The translations under genes were made by a program, and so were the position numbers. Shown here piece by piece: positions 8,255-16,092 of a stretch of 17,257 nucleotides of DNA. Every line of letters starts with the position of its first letter. Within the stretch, counting starts at the first letter, position 1. Location of the stretch: contig CAKZMN010000022.1 of the NCBI GenBank assembly GCA_937128575.1, positions 1 to 17,257 on the forward strand, read 5' to 3'. Under the pieces are notes generated by a model. It was not told where the DNA came from and searched no databases. It worked only from the letters and a program-made list of their open reading frames with translations. This DNA is from an uncultured Alphaproteobacteria bacterium. Its GTDB lineage: Bacteria; Pseudomonadota; Alphaproteobacteria; Micavibrionales; Micavibrionaceae.

Positions 8255-8284
8255 TTGACGATCTATCTGATTTTCCTGTACAAT
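8255..8284 (+). promoter_or_regulatory. Sigma70-type promoter for the second lysozyme gene
   Basis: TTGACG (8255-8260), 18-bp spacer, TACAAT (8279-8284) in TTCCTGTACAAT, the same -10 context as the promoter at 3339. The leader carries AGGTAAATAAG, the palindrome CTATATAG (8308-8315) and the RBS context AGGGTGCAA, as at 5090. Confidence 0.75.
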
Positions 8285-8331
8285 CTTAGGTAAATAAGAA
8301 AAATAAACTATATAGGTAATCAGGGTGCAAA

Positions 8332-9249
8332 ATGGCGGATGTAAATCCCCCCACACAAGAACTGCAAAAAGACTTTCAGCGCGCAACAAGAAAAACACGC
8401 AACTTTTCTAATTTGAACGCTGAAGAAGCTGGCCTCGGCTTGCTAATGGTTATGCTAACAAAGCTCTTCGACGATTCCAGCGCCAACGAAATAAATGGAA
8501 TCGAAAAATTACTTACCTCTATATTCGGATTGGACAGAGACAGCTTCAAAGAATTTCGCGCAGACATCAAAGGCATGAGCACACACGACGCTGCGAAGAA
8601 CGTGAATTACAGCAAGTTTAATTTCAACGAAGCGCGCTCAATCAAAAACAACATCGCCGAACACGGCCCTAAATATAGCAACATGGTTGCAACAACAGGG
8701 CATCCGTTACTAGATTTGATTGCAAAACATGAATCAAACGGCGACTACAATATTGCCTATGGCGGCAAGCATAAAAATTTCACCGACATGACAATTAACG
8801 AGGTCATCGCCTGGCAGAAAAACTCCACCGATGGCGGCATGGCGTCGTCTGCTGCCGGACGCTACCAATTCATTCGCAAAACCTTAACAGGTCTACGCGA
8901 CCAGCAGGGTTTAACCGGCAACGAATTGTTTGATGAAAAAATGCAGGATCGCTTGGCATCTGTACAACTTAATGCCCGCGGCCTTGATAAATTTCTGAGC
9001 GGCAAAATGGACGAGCATACGTTCATGAAAAACCTATCGAAAGAATGGGCGTCTCTGCCCAAAGATATGAACGGCGCAAGCTATTATGCAGGAGATGGAC
9101 TAAACAAAGCTGGGGTCAGCGCACAAGATACGCTGGCCAGTATCAAAGAGACACGAGAATTATTTAAAAATAACTTCTCCAGTGGCGAAACAAAAGTCGC
9201 AACGCATATCACACCAGACATAACGCTCGATACAAACTTCAAGTCCTAA
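8332..9249 (+). CDS. Lysozyme-like (lambda endolysin/GH104-type) protein, paralogue of the 5584 product
   Basis: 305 residues, no signal peptide. A helical N-terminal domain (about 1-115) has a hydrophobic stretch at 33-46. The lysozyme-like domain runs from about 120 to 280, with putative catalytic Glu134 in [11 protein letters not shown]144-145, SSAAGRYQF (172-180), GLTGNE (193-198), MQDRLA (204-209) and KEWASLP. These motifs fall at exactly the same residue numbers as in the lysozyme-M23 protein, so the two are paralogues with equal N-terminal lengths; this one lacks the M23 domain. Likely a murein glycosidase or transglycosylase. It has its own promoter. Its TAA stop overlaps the mdh stop on the other strand (9246-9249), so no terminator lies between them. 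Confidence 0.9.
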   Translation: MADVNPPTQELQKDFQRATRKTRNFSNLNAEEAGLGLLMVMLTKLFDDSSANEINGIEKLLTSIFGLDRDSFKEFRADIKGMSTHDAAKNVNYSKFNFNEARSIKNNIAEHGPKYSNMVATTGHPLLDLIAKHESNGDYNIAYGGKHKNFTDMTINEVIAWQKNSTDGGMASSAAGRYQFIRKTLTGLRDQQGLTGNELFDEKMQDRLASVQLNARGLDKFLSGKMDEHTFMKNLSKEWASLPKDMNGASYYAGDGLNKAGVSAQDTLASIKETRELFKNNFSSGETKVATHITPDITLDTNFKS

Positions 9250-10241
9250 GCCGCGGCATCTTTCGCAAATAGATGCTCAACATTGGCGCGCTCTTCACGG
9301 AGCTCGACTTCTGTGGCGTCCATTTTCGCGCGGGAAAACTCGTTAATTTCCAATCCCTGCACAATCTGGTACTTACCGCCCGCGCACGTCACGGGATAGC
9401 CGTAAATAATGCCCGCCTCAATGCCGTACGATCCATCCGATGGCACCGCCATAGACACCCAGTCACCATTCTCAGTACCCAACGCCCAATCACGCATGTG
9501 ATCAATTGCTGCGCTGGCCGCACTGGCCGCGGAAGACGCGCCGCGCGCCTTAATGATCGCTGCGCCGCGCTGTTGAACGGTTGGGATAAAGTCGCCCTCA
9601 TACCACGCCTGATCAATTTTAGACATCGCATCTGCGCCGCTTACGTCTGTGTGGTGAATATCGGGATATTGCGTGGCGCTGTGGTTACCCCAAATCGTCA
9701 TCTTTGTAATGTCCGTCGACGCCGCGCCTGTTTTCTCGGCCAGTTGACTAATCGCGCGGTTATGATCAAGACGCACCATCGCCGTAAAGCATGATGGATC
9801 AAGATCCGGCGCGCTTTGCTGCGCAATCAATGCGTTTGTGTTGGCCGGATTACCAACCACCAAAACCTTAACGTCGCGCGCTGCATGATCATTAAGCGCC
9901 TTGCCCTGCGGTCCAAAGATGCCGCCATTGGCCGTCAGCAGGTCTTTACGCTCCATACCATCCTTGCGCGGCATTGAACCAACAAGAAGCGCGTAATCAA
10001 CATCCTTAAACGCCACATCCAAATCATCGGTCGCCACAATGTCATGCAGCAATGGGAATGCGCAGTCATTCAGCTCCATAATAACGCCCTGAAGCGCGCC
10101 CATGGCGGGTGTAATCTCAAGCAGGTGCAAAATCACCGGCTGATCCGAGCCAAGCATCGCGCCAGAGGCAATGCGAAACAGCAATGCATATCCAATTTGA
10201 CCAGCGGCGCCAGTAACAGCAACTCTTACAGGAGTTTTCAT
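9246..10241 (-). CDS. mdh: Malate dehydrogenase (NAD-type 2, Burkholderia/Chlamydia-like)
   Basis: Oxidises malate to oxaloacetate with NAD+ in the TCA cycle (cytoplasm). The 331 residues open with the nucleotide-binding [19 protein letters not shown]. The substrate loop is [13 protein letters not shown] with Arg92 and Arg98. VVGNPANTN follows at about 128-135, then VRLDHNRA with Asp159, and the catalytic His187 in [13 protein letters not shown]. This is the longer subfamily seen in Burkholderia, Chlamydia and eukaryotic cytosol, whereas most alphaproteobacteria carry the LDH-like MDH. A possible promoter lies about 40-70 bp upstream. It would normally run into sucC, but here the plus-strand island follows in convergent orientation. 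AAAGG precedes the ATG by about 10 bases. Confidence 0.96.
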   Translation of the reverse strand: MKTPVRVAVTGAAGQIGYALLFRIASGAMLGSDQPVILHLLEITPAMGALQGVIMELNDCAFPLLHDIVATDDLDVAFKDVDYALLVGSMPRKDGMERKDLLTANGGIFGPQGKALNDHAARDVKVLVVGNPANTNALIAQQSAPDLDPSCFTAMVRLDHNRAISQLAEKTGAASTDITKMTIWGNHSATQYPDIHHTDVSGADAMSKIDQAWYEGDFIPTVQQRGAAIIKARGASSAASAASAAIDHMRDWALGTENGDWVSMAVPSDGSYGIEAGIIYGYPVTCAGGKYQIVQGLEINEFSRAKMDATEVELREERANVEHLFAKDAAA

Positions 10242-10282
10242 GAGGGTAGACCTTTCATTAAGAAGTAAAATTCAATGAAAGA

Positions 10283-10311
10283 AATGTAACGCGATCCCCC
10301 CACGCGGGCAA
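10283..10311 (-). promoter_or_regulatory. Possible promoter of mdh
   Basis: On the minus strand, TTGCCC (10306-10311), 17-bp spacer, TACATT (10283-10288): 4 of 6 at each box. It is about 41 bases upstream of the mdh ATG. Confidence 0.4.
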
Positions 10312-10352
10312 GGGGCTAAGCGTTTGTAGCGCCAATAAAGTTTAAATTTTTT

Positions 10353-10380
10353 TTGACACCAAAAAAGCCTTATGTATATT
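10353..10380 (+). promoter_or_regulatory. Sigma70-type promoter of the 10417 gene
   Basis: TTGACA (10353-10358, perfect) preceded by an A/T tract that could act as an UP element, 16-bp spacer, TATATT (10375-10380) preceded by TG. It fires away from mdh. Confidence 0.7.
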
Positions 10381-10416
10381 AGAGAATACGAAAACACGAA
10401 CAGCTACTGAGTAAAA

Positions 10417-10797
10417 ATGGATAATTTAAAAACTGACTATGCGGTCGCGGTGGAAACGCATATCAAGCAATATAAAAATCAAAAAGACCCTCAGGATGCA
10501 AAGCTAGCCTTTCTCGGCCTAAGACAGCTTTTTGAACAACATAAACCAGATTGCCAATCCACTGAAACGCGCCTAGATTATACCAACGAGCGCCTGCACT
10601 CTGCCTTCAAAGCCATCAATGAAATAAGTCAGAAAAGGCATATCAGCGAACGTGACCAGAGATGCCTAGAAATATGGGCCGAAGGCTTCCTCCAAAAAGC
10701 CATAGACCGCATAGAAAAAGATTTGGAAGGATTCAAACGCGCTAAAGAAAGCGAACAGGTCGCCTCAAATATGGAAGCCGTATTAAGCCTGATCTAG
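10417..10797 (+). CDS. Small helical protein of unknown function
   Basis: Unrecognised, 126 residues, predicted almost wholly helical and charged, no signal peptide or membrane segment. Segments such as RLHSAFKAINEISQKRHIS and AIDRIEKDLEGFKRAKE suggest a small helical bundle. The start MDNLKTDYAVAVE follows a near-consensus promoter by 36 bases; the Shine-Dalgarno is weak (TGAG). The gene converges on the DUF2336 gene and the stop codons overlap in CTAG (10794-10797). It sits where zapE-mdh would be contiguous in related genomes, so it is accessory. The strong promoter and clean frame make it likely real. Confidence 0.75.
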   Translation: MDNLKTDYAVAVETHIKQYKNQKDPQDAKLAFLGLRQLFEQHKPDCQSTETRLDYTNERLHSAFKAINEISQKRHISERDQRCLEIWAEGFLQKAIDRIEKDLEGFKRAKESEQVASNMEAVLSLI

Positions 10798-12047
10798 CTT
10801 TCAAGTCCCAAAAACTCAAGCTGCCAATTAAGCTGATCCTCGGTTAGCGGGTATGCACTGCCATCCTTCGGGTAAATCAGCTCCTTGGGCTGCACATGCG
10901 CCACATCCTTTTGCAGCAACAGCGCAAGGCGCATAGACAGCCCCGCGCGCCAACACAGCGCAACAATAGATTTAGCCGCATTAGCCCCCATGATTTTTTC
11001 CACCATCGGAATATCCGTCTTCGCCATATAGGCAATCGCGCCAAATGCAAAATCCGTATCACGCATCGCCAGCGCATCGGATATGGCTTCCTCGTTTAAC
11101 GTGCCCTCTTCAATTTTTTGCTTAAGCCGCGCCTCAATCGGTACGGCGTTATTCGGATCATCGGACGCAAATTCAACGCGCCTGCGAAACACCGCGGCGA
11201 TTTCCTCGGTTGTGTGCTCATCAAAATCCTCGCGCTGAAACAAAATGTCGCGCACAGACGCATCAACAAATTCCGCCATTTCCTTAGCAATTGAAATCGG
11301 CAGGCTCTTACGCGCCGCAATCGGTTTTTGCCACTCCGGAAAATCACGCGCCCGCGCCACAATATAATGCAGCAGGCTCTCACCAATCTCCGCGCCATCA
11401 TTCTCAATCAGCGCCCGCCCGCCCGGCTCGTTCTTGGTCTCAATAACCGCGCCGGAAACCTCCGCGCTAACCTCGTCGCGGCGCGCAACCGCCTCCACGA
11501 CCCAGCTATCCGGGTGCTCCTTCAAAATATCAACCAAATCATCATCAGAAAGCGTGGCGCAAAACCGCAATATCGGCTCAGACACCTCCCGCTCCACATC
11601 GCGCGCCAGCTGCCCCGCAATCTTCGGCGGTGTATGTGCATGATCCTTCAGCGTACTAGACAGCGCCGCGCGGATTTTAATCACCTCATCCAGCGCCAGC
11701 GTTCCCAGCGCCTGCACTACATAGGCATAAAGCTGACTTTGCTCATCTTGCGACATTTCCGGCAACAATTCCACCAAACGCCCGGCCAGCGCAAGACGCA
11801 CATCCGCATCACCATCAACGGCCAAAATGGGGGAAACATGGGGCGGCATCGACGCGTTTTGCGCCACAGCCTTACGAATTTTGGGATCGGGATCATTCTC
11901 CGCCAGATAATAAAGAATTTCCTTACTGGTCTCGGAGTCTCTAGCCAGCGTCAGGCGCTTACCCGCACTGCCGGATTCGGCAATATCTTGCTGCTTTTGC
12001 TGGTCTGTCGGCGCGCGCCTACGGAATAAATTTTTAAACAAATCCAT
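10794..12047 (-). CDS. DUF2336 domain protein
   Basis: 417 residues, all-helical with HEAT-like repeats, a family characteristic of alphaproteobacteria. After a basic N-terminus (KNLFRRRAPTDQQKQ), repeats such as ILYYLAENDPDPKIRKAVAQN and DADVRLALAGRLVELLPEM give pairs of helices. A central block, EREVSEPILRFCATLSDDDL, with later DSWVVEAVARR is typical of the family. The C-terminus (CWRAGLSMRLALLLQKDVA) ends with a helix after a Pro-rich turn. The molecular role is unknown; scaffold or regulatory functions have been proposed for members. The start at 12047 has no clear Shine-Dalgarno. The gene lies 62 bp after the 366-residue gene on the same strand and converges on the 10417 gene with overlapping stops. 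Confidence 0.88.
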   Translation of the reverse strand: MDLFKNLFRRRAPTDQQKQQDIAESGSAGKRLTLARDSETSKEILYYLAENDPDPKIRKAVAQNASMPPHVSPILAVDGDADVRLALAGRLVELLPEMSQDEQSQLYAYVVQALGTLALDEVIKIRAALSSTLKDHAHTPPKIAGQLARDVEREVSEPILRFCATLSDDDLVDILKEHPDSWVVEAVARRDEVSAEVSGAVIETKNEPGGRALIENDGAEIGESLLHYIVARARDFPEWQKPIAARKSLPISIAKEMAEFVDASVRDILFQREDFDEHTTEEIAAVFRRRVEFASDDPNNAVPIEARLKQKIEEGTLNEEAISDALAMRDTDFAFGAIAYMAKTDIPMVEKIMGANAAKSIVALCWRAGLSMRLALLLQKDVAHVQPKELIYPKDGSAYPLTEDQLNWQLEFLGLES

Positions 12048-12109
12048 AAGGATAAGACTACAACAAAACCATTAAAAATCACTATAGGCTTTTAAATTTT
12101 GTTGCAGGT

Positions 12110-13210
12110 CTATCCGATGTGGTTTTCCGGAGCTTTAACCGCGCTGGCTTTGTTCATCAAAAGCGTTGCAACTAAATCAATTCCGCGCTTACGGTCGGCT
12201 GGAAACACATCAAACCCAGCTTTCTCGGAGAAAGTCACGCCAAGCGCGCTTCTGTTATCAGACAAACTACCAACCCCTAACCCGTCTCCAACTTTACTGC
12301 TTAGATTAAGCGCTCTTACAAAAGCTTTGCGCAACGAAATAGGTAATTTTTTCTTAAAATCAGATACTGTCAAAGCATAGGCCTGTTCAACAACATGCAC
12401 ATTACGAATCTTTAAAAAATTTTTGAGCGCCTTCTTATCTTCAACCCCACCAATATTATCATCAATAAAACGATCTATAGAAACCAGACCTGGTGTTTCA
12501 ATTTTTCGTTTCGGAGAAAAACTGTGTGTTGATGCCCTGTCATGAGTAGGTCGTGAAGAAGAACGCTGTGTTTTTCTTCTTCGTGCTGGCTTTGGCCCAG
12601 TCTTTTTTCTATTCTGCCGGTCAAACTCTTTTGATACTTTAAGGCGCTCCTCTTCCGTGCCAGAACCACCAGTTGCACGCGCCATCATTGAATCATAAAA
12701 ATTTGAAGCTTTATCCGTGCTAGACGCTCCAAACATATGGCGCATTCTAGCGGCACTGAGCGGCATTATAGTAATTTTGCCCTTATATAGTGCGCGAGAA
12801 ATAAACTGCTCTAAATCCTTATAATTTTCCGCGCTTTTTTCTAAAGACGCCAAATGCCTTACATCACTATACTTACCAATGAAAATAGAGTCCGCTTGCT
12901 CGCCTTTAGTAATTAAATGATTAGGGTCATTTTTAATGATGCGCGGCATAGACAGCTCTAAAGCATCCAAAATTTGCGCAATGTCTTTTCTATGTGAAGA
13001 ATTCTCAATATCCGTGCGCAGCACAAACAAGGTCTGCACCAAATAATGAACGCCATGCTCTTTCAAGGCTCGCCCCAAATAACGAGCCGCACCGCGGGCT
13101 TCATTATGGCCTAGGCTCTTGCTCAATCGACGCAGCAAAACCTCGTCTTGAACCAAATCATCAACTGGCAACAACCAATTGGTAGAGACATTCATTAATC
13201 CTGAATCCAT
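12110..13210 (-). CDS. Unrecognised 366-residue protein with a basic central linker
   Basis: No family recognised. An N-terminal helical domain (about 1-165) contains ARYLGRALKEHGVHYLVQTL and a segment after residue 100 with FIGKYSDVRHLASLEKS. A strongly basic, low-complexity linker follows (RKKTGPKPARRRKTQRSSSR), possibly binding nucleic acid. A C-terminal helical domain (about 230-345) contains FIDDNIGGVEDKKALKNFLK and LRKAFVRALNLSSKVGDGLG. No signal peptide or membrane helix. The start is supported by AGGA 8 bases upstream and a good promoter at 13245-13273. Base use is more A/T-rich than in the zapE and tat genes. An effector or DNA-associated protein are possible alternatives; I cannot decide. 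Confidence 0.8.
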   Translation of the reverse strand: MDSGLMNVSTNWLLPVDDLVQDEVLLRRLSKSLGHNEARGAARYLGRALKEHGVHYLVQTLFVLRTDIENSSHRKDIAQILDALELSMPRIIKNDPNHLITKGEQADSIFIGKYSDVRHLASLEKSAENYKDLEQFISRALYKGKITIMPLSAARMRHMFGASSTDKASNFYDSMMARATGGSGTEEERLKVSKEFDRQNRKKTGPKPARRRKTQRSSSRPTHDRASTHSFSPKRKIETPGLVSIDRFIDDNIGGVEDKKALKNFLKIRNVHVVEQAYALTVSDFKKKLPISLRKAFVRALNLSSKVGDGLGVGSLSDNRSALGVTFSEKAGFDVFPADRKRGIDLVATLLMNKASAVKAPENHIG

Positions 13211-13244
13211 AGCGGCATTCCTATTTTTTATTTAAAGCAGGAAC

Positions 13245-13273
13245 GTTATAGCAAATGAATTGAAATATGTAAA
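13245..13273 (-). promoter_or_regulatory. Sigma70-type promoter of the 366-residue gene
   Basis: Minus strand: TTTACA (13268-13273), 17-bp spacer, TATAAC (13245-13250): 5 of 6 at each box. It lies between the deaminase-like gene stop and the ATG at 13210. Confidence 0.68.
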
Positions 13274-13283
13274 GAAGGTTGCG

Positions 13284-13670
13284 TTAGACAAGGTGCATTT
13301 GATCATTAATAACAAATTGATTGAGAAGCTCTTGATCCTCATTAAAGAAATAGACATGTGCCTCTTCACCAGCAAATGAACTAATATTATTCACGCATTC
13401 CCTGAACTGATCATGACTATCATATCCAACAACCACAGCAGAATTAACACTAACCTTGCCTGTTTGACTATGCATCGCAGCCATAGCAGCATGCTCGGCG
13501 CTTATTTTAAAATCTTGAGAAGGGCTGAAATTGGAAGCGGCATAACTCATATAATCAAAGCAAATCACACAACCAACAGGGTGTTCAGCAGATGATTTTT
13601 TTCTTTGCTCATTCGCCTGCTTAAAAGCAAGCGCCAACGGAGAATTGGGGTGTATATCAGATTTTTTCAT
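13284..13670 (-). CDS. Cytidine deaminase-like protein, probable pseudoenzyme
   Basis: 128 residues, close to the 130 of homotetrameric cytidine deaminases. The order of motifs matches that fold: HPVGCVICF (30-38) for the V-G-A strand, SNFSPSQDFKISAEHAAM for the N-V-E...C-A-E helix, AVVVGYDSHDQFREC for the strand and P-C-x-x-C turn, and EEAHVYFFNEDQELL for the closing strand. The zinc site is not intact: the Cys of C-A-E is Ser57, with Glu59 kept; the first Cys of P-C-x-x-C is lost and only Cys92 remains. Deamination of cytidine is therefore unlikely. A binding or regulatory role, or a diverged DYW/toxin-like deaminase fold, is possible. Assignment is from motif order by eye. Confidence 0.7.
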   Translation of the reverse strand: MKKSDIHPNSPLALAFKQANEQRKKSSAEHPVGCVICFDYMSYAASNFSPSQDFKISAEHAAMAAMHSQTGKVSVNSAVVVGYDSHDQFRECVNNISSFAGEEAHVYFFNEDQELLNQFVINDQMHLV

Positions 13671-13676
13671 TTGAGG

Positions 13677-13706
13677 GTTCTAGCAGAAAACGATAAAATA
13701 TGTCAA
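13677..13706 (-). promoter_or_regulatory. Possible promoter giving a near-leaderless deaminase-like transcript
   Basis: Minus strand: TTGACA (13701-13706, perfect), 18-bp spacer, TAGAAC (13677-13682, 4 of 6). Only six bases separate the -10 box from the ATG at 13670, so transcription would begin at or near the start codon. No good Shine-Dalgarno could be used in that case. Confidence 0.45.
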
Positions 13707-13711
13707 ATAAA

Positions 13712-14809
13712 TTACATGTTCTGCATCTCATTCAAACGCGACACAGTGCGCTGAAACTCAAATTCATGGTCATGCCCTAAATACAGCTCTTCCGCAGCCG
13801 CCTCCGCCGTCACAACCAACTTTGTACCCGTATCATACAGCGCATCAATCAACGTCATCAGGCGTTTCGCTTCATTCCGGCGGTCATAATTAAGCCGCGG
13901 AATATTCTCCAAAAAGACCGTGTGAAAACTCTCGGCAATCTTTAAATAATCCTCCGCGCCATGCGGATGCTCACATAGCTGCGCAAAAGTAAAACGCGCC
14001 ACACCTTCCGCTGCGCGGTTCACAACAATGTTGCGCCCCTTCACTTTCAAAATTTTGCGGTAGGGCGTCTTGCCTTGCGTTAGCTTCAAGAAAATCTCAT
14101 TGGCCTTGCTCGTCGCCTCAGAATTAAGCGGGTAAAAATACGCCCCCTCTTCCGATAAAAATTGCTGGCGGTAATCCGTATCACTATCCAGATGCACCAC
14201 ATTCATGCGGGATTTAAGCAGCTCAATAAACGGCAAGAAGCGCTCACGCTGAAGCCCACCTTCATAAAGCCTATCCGGCTCCCAGTTACTGGTGGCTACA
14301 ACAATAACCCCGCGATCAAACAGGGCGGTAAATAAACGCCCCAATATCATCGCATCGGCAACATCGGTAATGTGGAACTCGTCAAAACAAAGCACTTTAG
14401 AGCGCGATTGAATAAGCGAGGCCAGCGATGGAATAAGGCCATCCACCCCTTCAGAAAAATCATCCGCTTCTCGGCGGGAATGAAAATAATCATGCACCTC
14501 CACCATAAAGGCATGAAAATGCACGCGGCGCTTTTTAATTTCACCGGGCAGCGATGCAAAAAACAAATCCATCAACATGGATTTACCGCGCCCCACCCCG
14601 CCATGCAGATACACGCCCTTGGTGTAATCCTGCTGATCACGACCCAGCCCGCGGATAACCTGCCACAAAGAGCGCTTACTGAAATGCGCAATCATCAACT
14701 CTTGATACAAAACATCAAGCGCAATAACCGCCTGCTCCTGCTCAGGGTCAGGATGCAAAAGGCCTTGTCTGGTTTTTTCTTTATATAGCTTTAGTGGTGC
14801 TTTTGGCAT
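13712..14809 (-). CDS. zapE: Cell division ATPase ZapE (AFG1-like)
   Basis: 365 residues, the usual size of bacterial AFG1/ZapE P-loop ATPases, which act at the division site with FtsZ in gammaproteobacteria; the mitochondrial homologue is a quality-control ATPase. Walker A is GGVGRGKS (70-77), Walker B is [11 protein letters not shown] with Asp143-Glu144, followed by sensor-like [13 protein letters not shown] and the family segments [18 protein letters not shown] and [11 protein letters not shown]. Its first 29 bases overlap the end of tatC, so it belongs to the scp-tat operon and is probably translationally coupled. In most alphaproteobacteria zapE lies next to mdh; here four accessory genes intervene. 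Confidence 0.95.
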   Translation of the reverse strand: MPKAPLKLYKEKTRQGLLHPDPEQEQAVIALDVLYQELMIAHFSKRSLWQVIRGLGRDQQDYTKGVYLHGGVGRGKSMLMDLFFASLPGEIKKRRVHFHAFMVEVHDYFHSRREADDFSEGVDGLIPSLASLIQSRSKVLCFDEFHITDVADAMILGRLFTALFDRGVIVVATSNWEPDRLYEGGLQRERFLPFIELLKSRMNVVHLDSDTDYRQQFLSEEGAYFYPLNSEATSKANEIFLKLTQGKTPYRKILKVKGRNIVVNRAAEGVARFTFAQLCEHPHGAEDYLKIAESFHTVFLENIPRLNYDRRNEAKRLMTLIDALYDTGTKLVVTAEAAAEELYLGHDHEFEFQRTVSRLNEMQNM

Positions 14810-15584
14810 TTTTCGAAGAAAGACGGATAAGAAGGATGGATAATTCGTACAAACCCATTATAGGCACAGCCAAAAGGATTTGGCTAACAACATCTGGCGG
14901 CGTAATAAAAGCTGCCACAATAAAGGTCAAAATCACTGCATATTTGCGCTTCGCCGCCAACGTCTCCGCACTCACAAGCCCCGCGCGCCCCAAAAGCGTC
15001 AAAAGCACAGGCAGCTGAAAACAAAGACCAAAGGCAAAAATAAGCGTCATGATCAAATCTAGATATTCACTAACCCGCGCCTCAAGCTGAATAGGCAGCG
15101 CGGTCTCCGCCCCGCTCGTTTGAAAGCTCAGGAAAAATGGCCACGCCGCAGGCAAAACCACATAATAAACGCACGCCCCGCCCAGGAAAAACAGCACCGG
15201 CGTCGCCACCAAAAACGGCAGCGCCGCGCGGCGCTCATTCTTATAAAGCCCCGGTGCAATAAACTTCCATATCTGAATAAGCAAAACCGGAAAAGTCAAA
15301 AAGATGCCCGTAAAAAATGCGACTTTTAAATAGGTGAAAAACGCTTCCGTAAGGCCCGTATAGATTAAGCGCTGCGAATCTCCGCTCTCCATAGCGCTGG
15401 CCAAAGGCTGCACCAAAAAGCTATAGATCGGCTCAACGAAGGCTAAACACACACCCGTGCCCACAACCATCGCACCAATCACCCAAATCAGGCGCGTGCG
15501 AAGCTCGATCAAATGCTGCACCAGCGGCTTTTGCTCTTCTTGCGTCTCTTGCGGCGCACCTTGTGTCTTTGAGGTATCAACCAT
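14781..15584 (-). CDS. tatC: Twin-arginine translocase subunit TatC
   Basis: Core subunit of the Tat system, which receives folded proteins with twin-arginine signals and moves them across the inner membrane. 267 residues with six hydrophobic segments. Family marks are HLIELRTRL near the N-terminus (about 24-32), [12 protein letters not shown] in the first periplasmic loop, [14 protein letters not shown], the cytoplasmic loop PGLYKNER with its conserved Glu, and TPPDVVSQ late in the protein. A charged Gln/Glu N-terminal extension precedes the first helix. It overlaps tatB by 8 bases and zapE by 29 bases. serS, the usual next gene in alphaproteobacteria, is absent. Confidence 0.97.
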   Translation of the reverse strand: MVDTSKTQGAPQETQEEQKPLVQHLIELRTRLIWVIGAMVVGTGVCLAFVEPIYSFLVQPLASAMESGDSQRLIYTGLTEAFFTYLKVAFFTGIFLTFPVLLIQIWKFIAPGLYKNERRAALPFLVATPVLFFLGGACVYYVVLPAAWPFFLSFQTSGAETALPIQLEARVSEYLDLIMTLIFAFGLCFQLPVLLTLLGRAGLVSAETLAAKRKYAVILTFIVAAFITPPDVVSQILLAVPIMGLYELSILLIRLSSKNAKSTTKAI

Positions 15585-15888
15585 CTGGACGCTCCGATGG
15601 ATCTAAGTCTGGAATTTCAATATCTGGAATATCGCTATAATCCTCGTCCTCATCCCCCAACGCCTCGTCAAAATCACGCGCCTCAAAATTCACCTGAGAG
15701 CGAATATCCTGAAGGTCATTATCTTCCATAAATTCATCAAACTGCCGAGAAACGGCAAAGCGCATATATTGCAAGCGGCGCACAAGGCGCCCCAAACCAA
15801 CCATTAATTTTGGAATTTCACTAGGGCCAACCACAAGAACAGCCAGCGCCATAATCACCAATAATTCAGGAAAACCAAAATCTAGCAT
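15577..15888 (-). CDS. tatB: Sec-independent protein translocase TatB
   Basis: 103 residues. The N-terminal membrane helix [17 protein letters not shown] carries the Phe-Pro-Glu-Leu signature, followed by the hinge and the amphipathic helix [20 protein letters not shown], then an acidic, disordered C-terminus with an Asp/Glu-rich end. TatB forms the substrate-receptor complex with TatC. It sits 17 bp after tatA and overlaps tatC by 8 bases, the standard order tatA-tatB-tatC. It is somewhat shorter than many alphaproteobacterial TatB proteins. Confidence 0.93.
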   Translation of the reverse strand: MLDFGFPELLVIMALAVLVVGPSEIPKLMVGLGRLVRRLQYMRFAVSRQFDEFMEDNDLQDIRSQVNFEARDFDEALGDEDEDYSDIPDIEIPDLDPSERPDG

Positions 15889-15905
15889 GGGAGATGATCA
15901 GAAGA

Positions 15906-16088
15906 TTAATCCTGATCCTTTTTGTCTGTTATGGATTTGGTCGAGGAATCATCTTCGTCCTTCAATCCTTTTTTGAAGCTCTTAATGCCCTTGGCTAAAT
16001 TCTCCGCAATCGCGGGAACGCGGCTGGCGCCGAACACAACAACAATAAGCAAAACAACGATTAATATTTGAAACGGGCCTGGTGACAT
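15906..16088 (-). CDS. tatA: Sec-independent protein translocase TatA
   Basis: 60 residues. One membrane helix (QILIVVLLIVVVFGASRVP) is followed by an amphipathic helix with IAENLAKGIKSFKKGLKD and a charged tail. The F-G pair at the hinge is the TatA hallmark. TatA polymerises to form the translocation pore with the TatBC receptor. It starts 4 bp after scpB ends, inside the scp-tat operon. Confidence 0.94.
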   Translation of the reverse strand: MSPGPFQILIVVLLIVVVFGASRVPAIAENLAKGIKSFKKGLKDEDDSSTKSITDKKDQD

Positions 16089-16092
16089 GGGT

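Noticed and set aside
1560..9249. Prophage or tailocin remnant
   Set aside because: The lysozyme domain resembles phage endolysins, but there is no integrase, capsid, tail, terminase, holin or phage regulator.
9273..9794. 173-codon plus-strand frame inside mdh
   Set aside because: Antisense shadow of mdh, rich in Arg/His/Cys with no recognisable motif.
11328..12029. 233-codon plus-strand frame inside the DUF2336 gene
   Set aside because: Antisense shadow; composition dominated by Arg, Gln and Leu, and the opposite strand encodes a recognised family.
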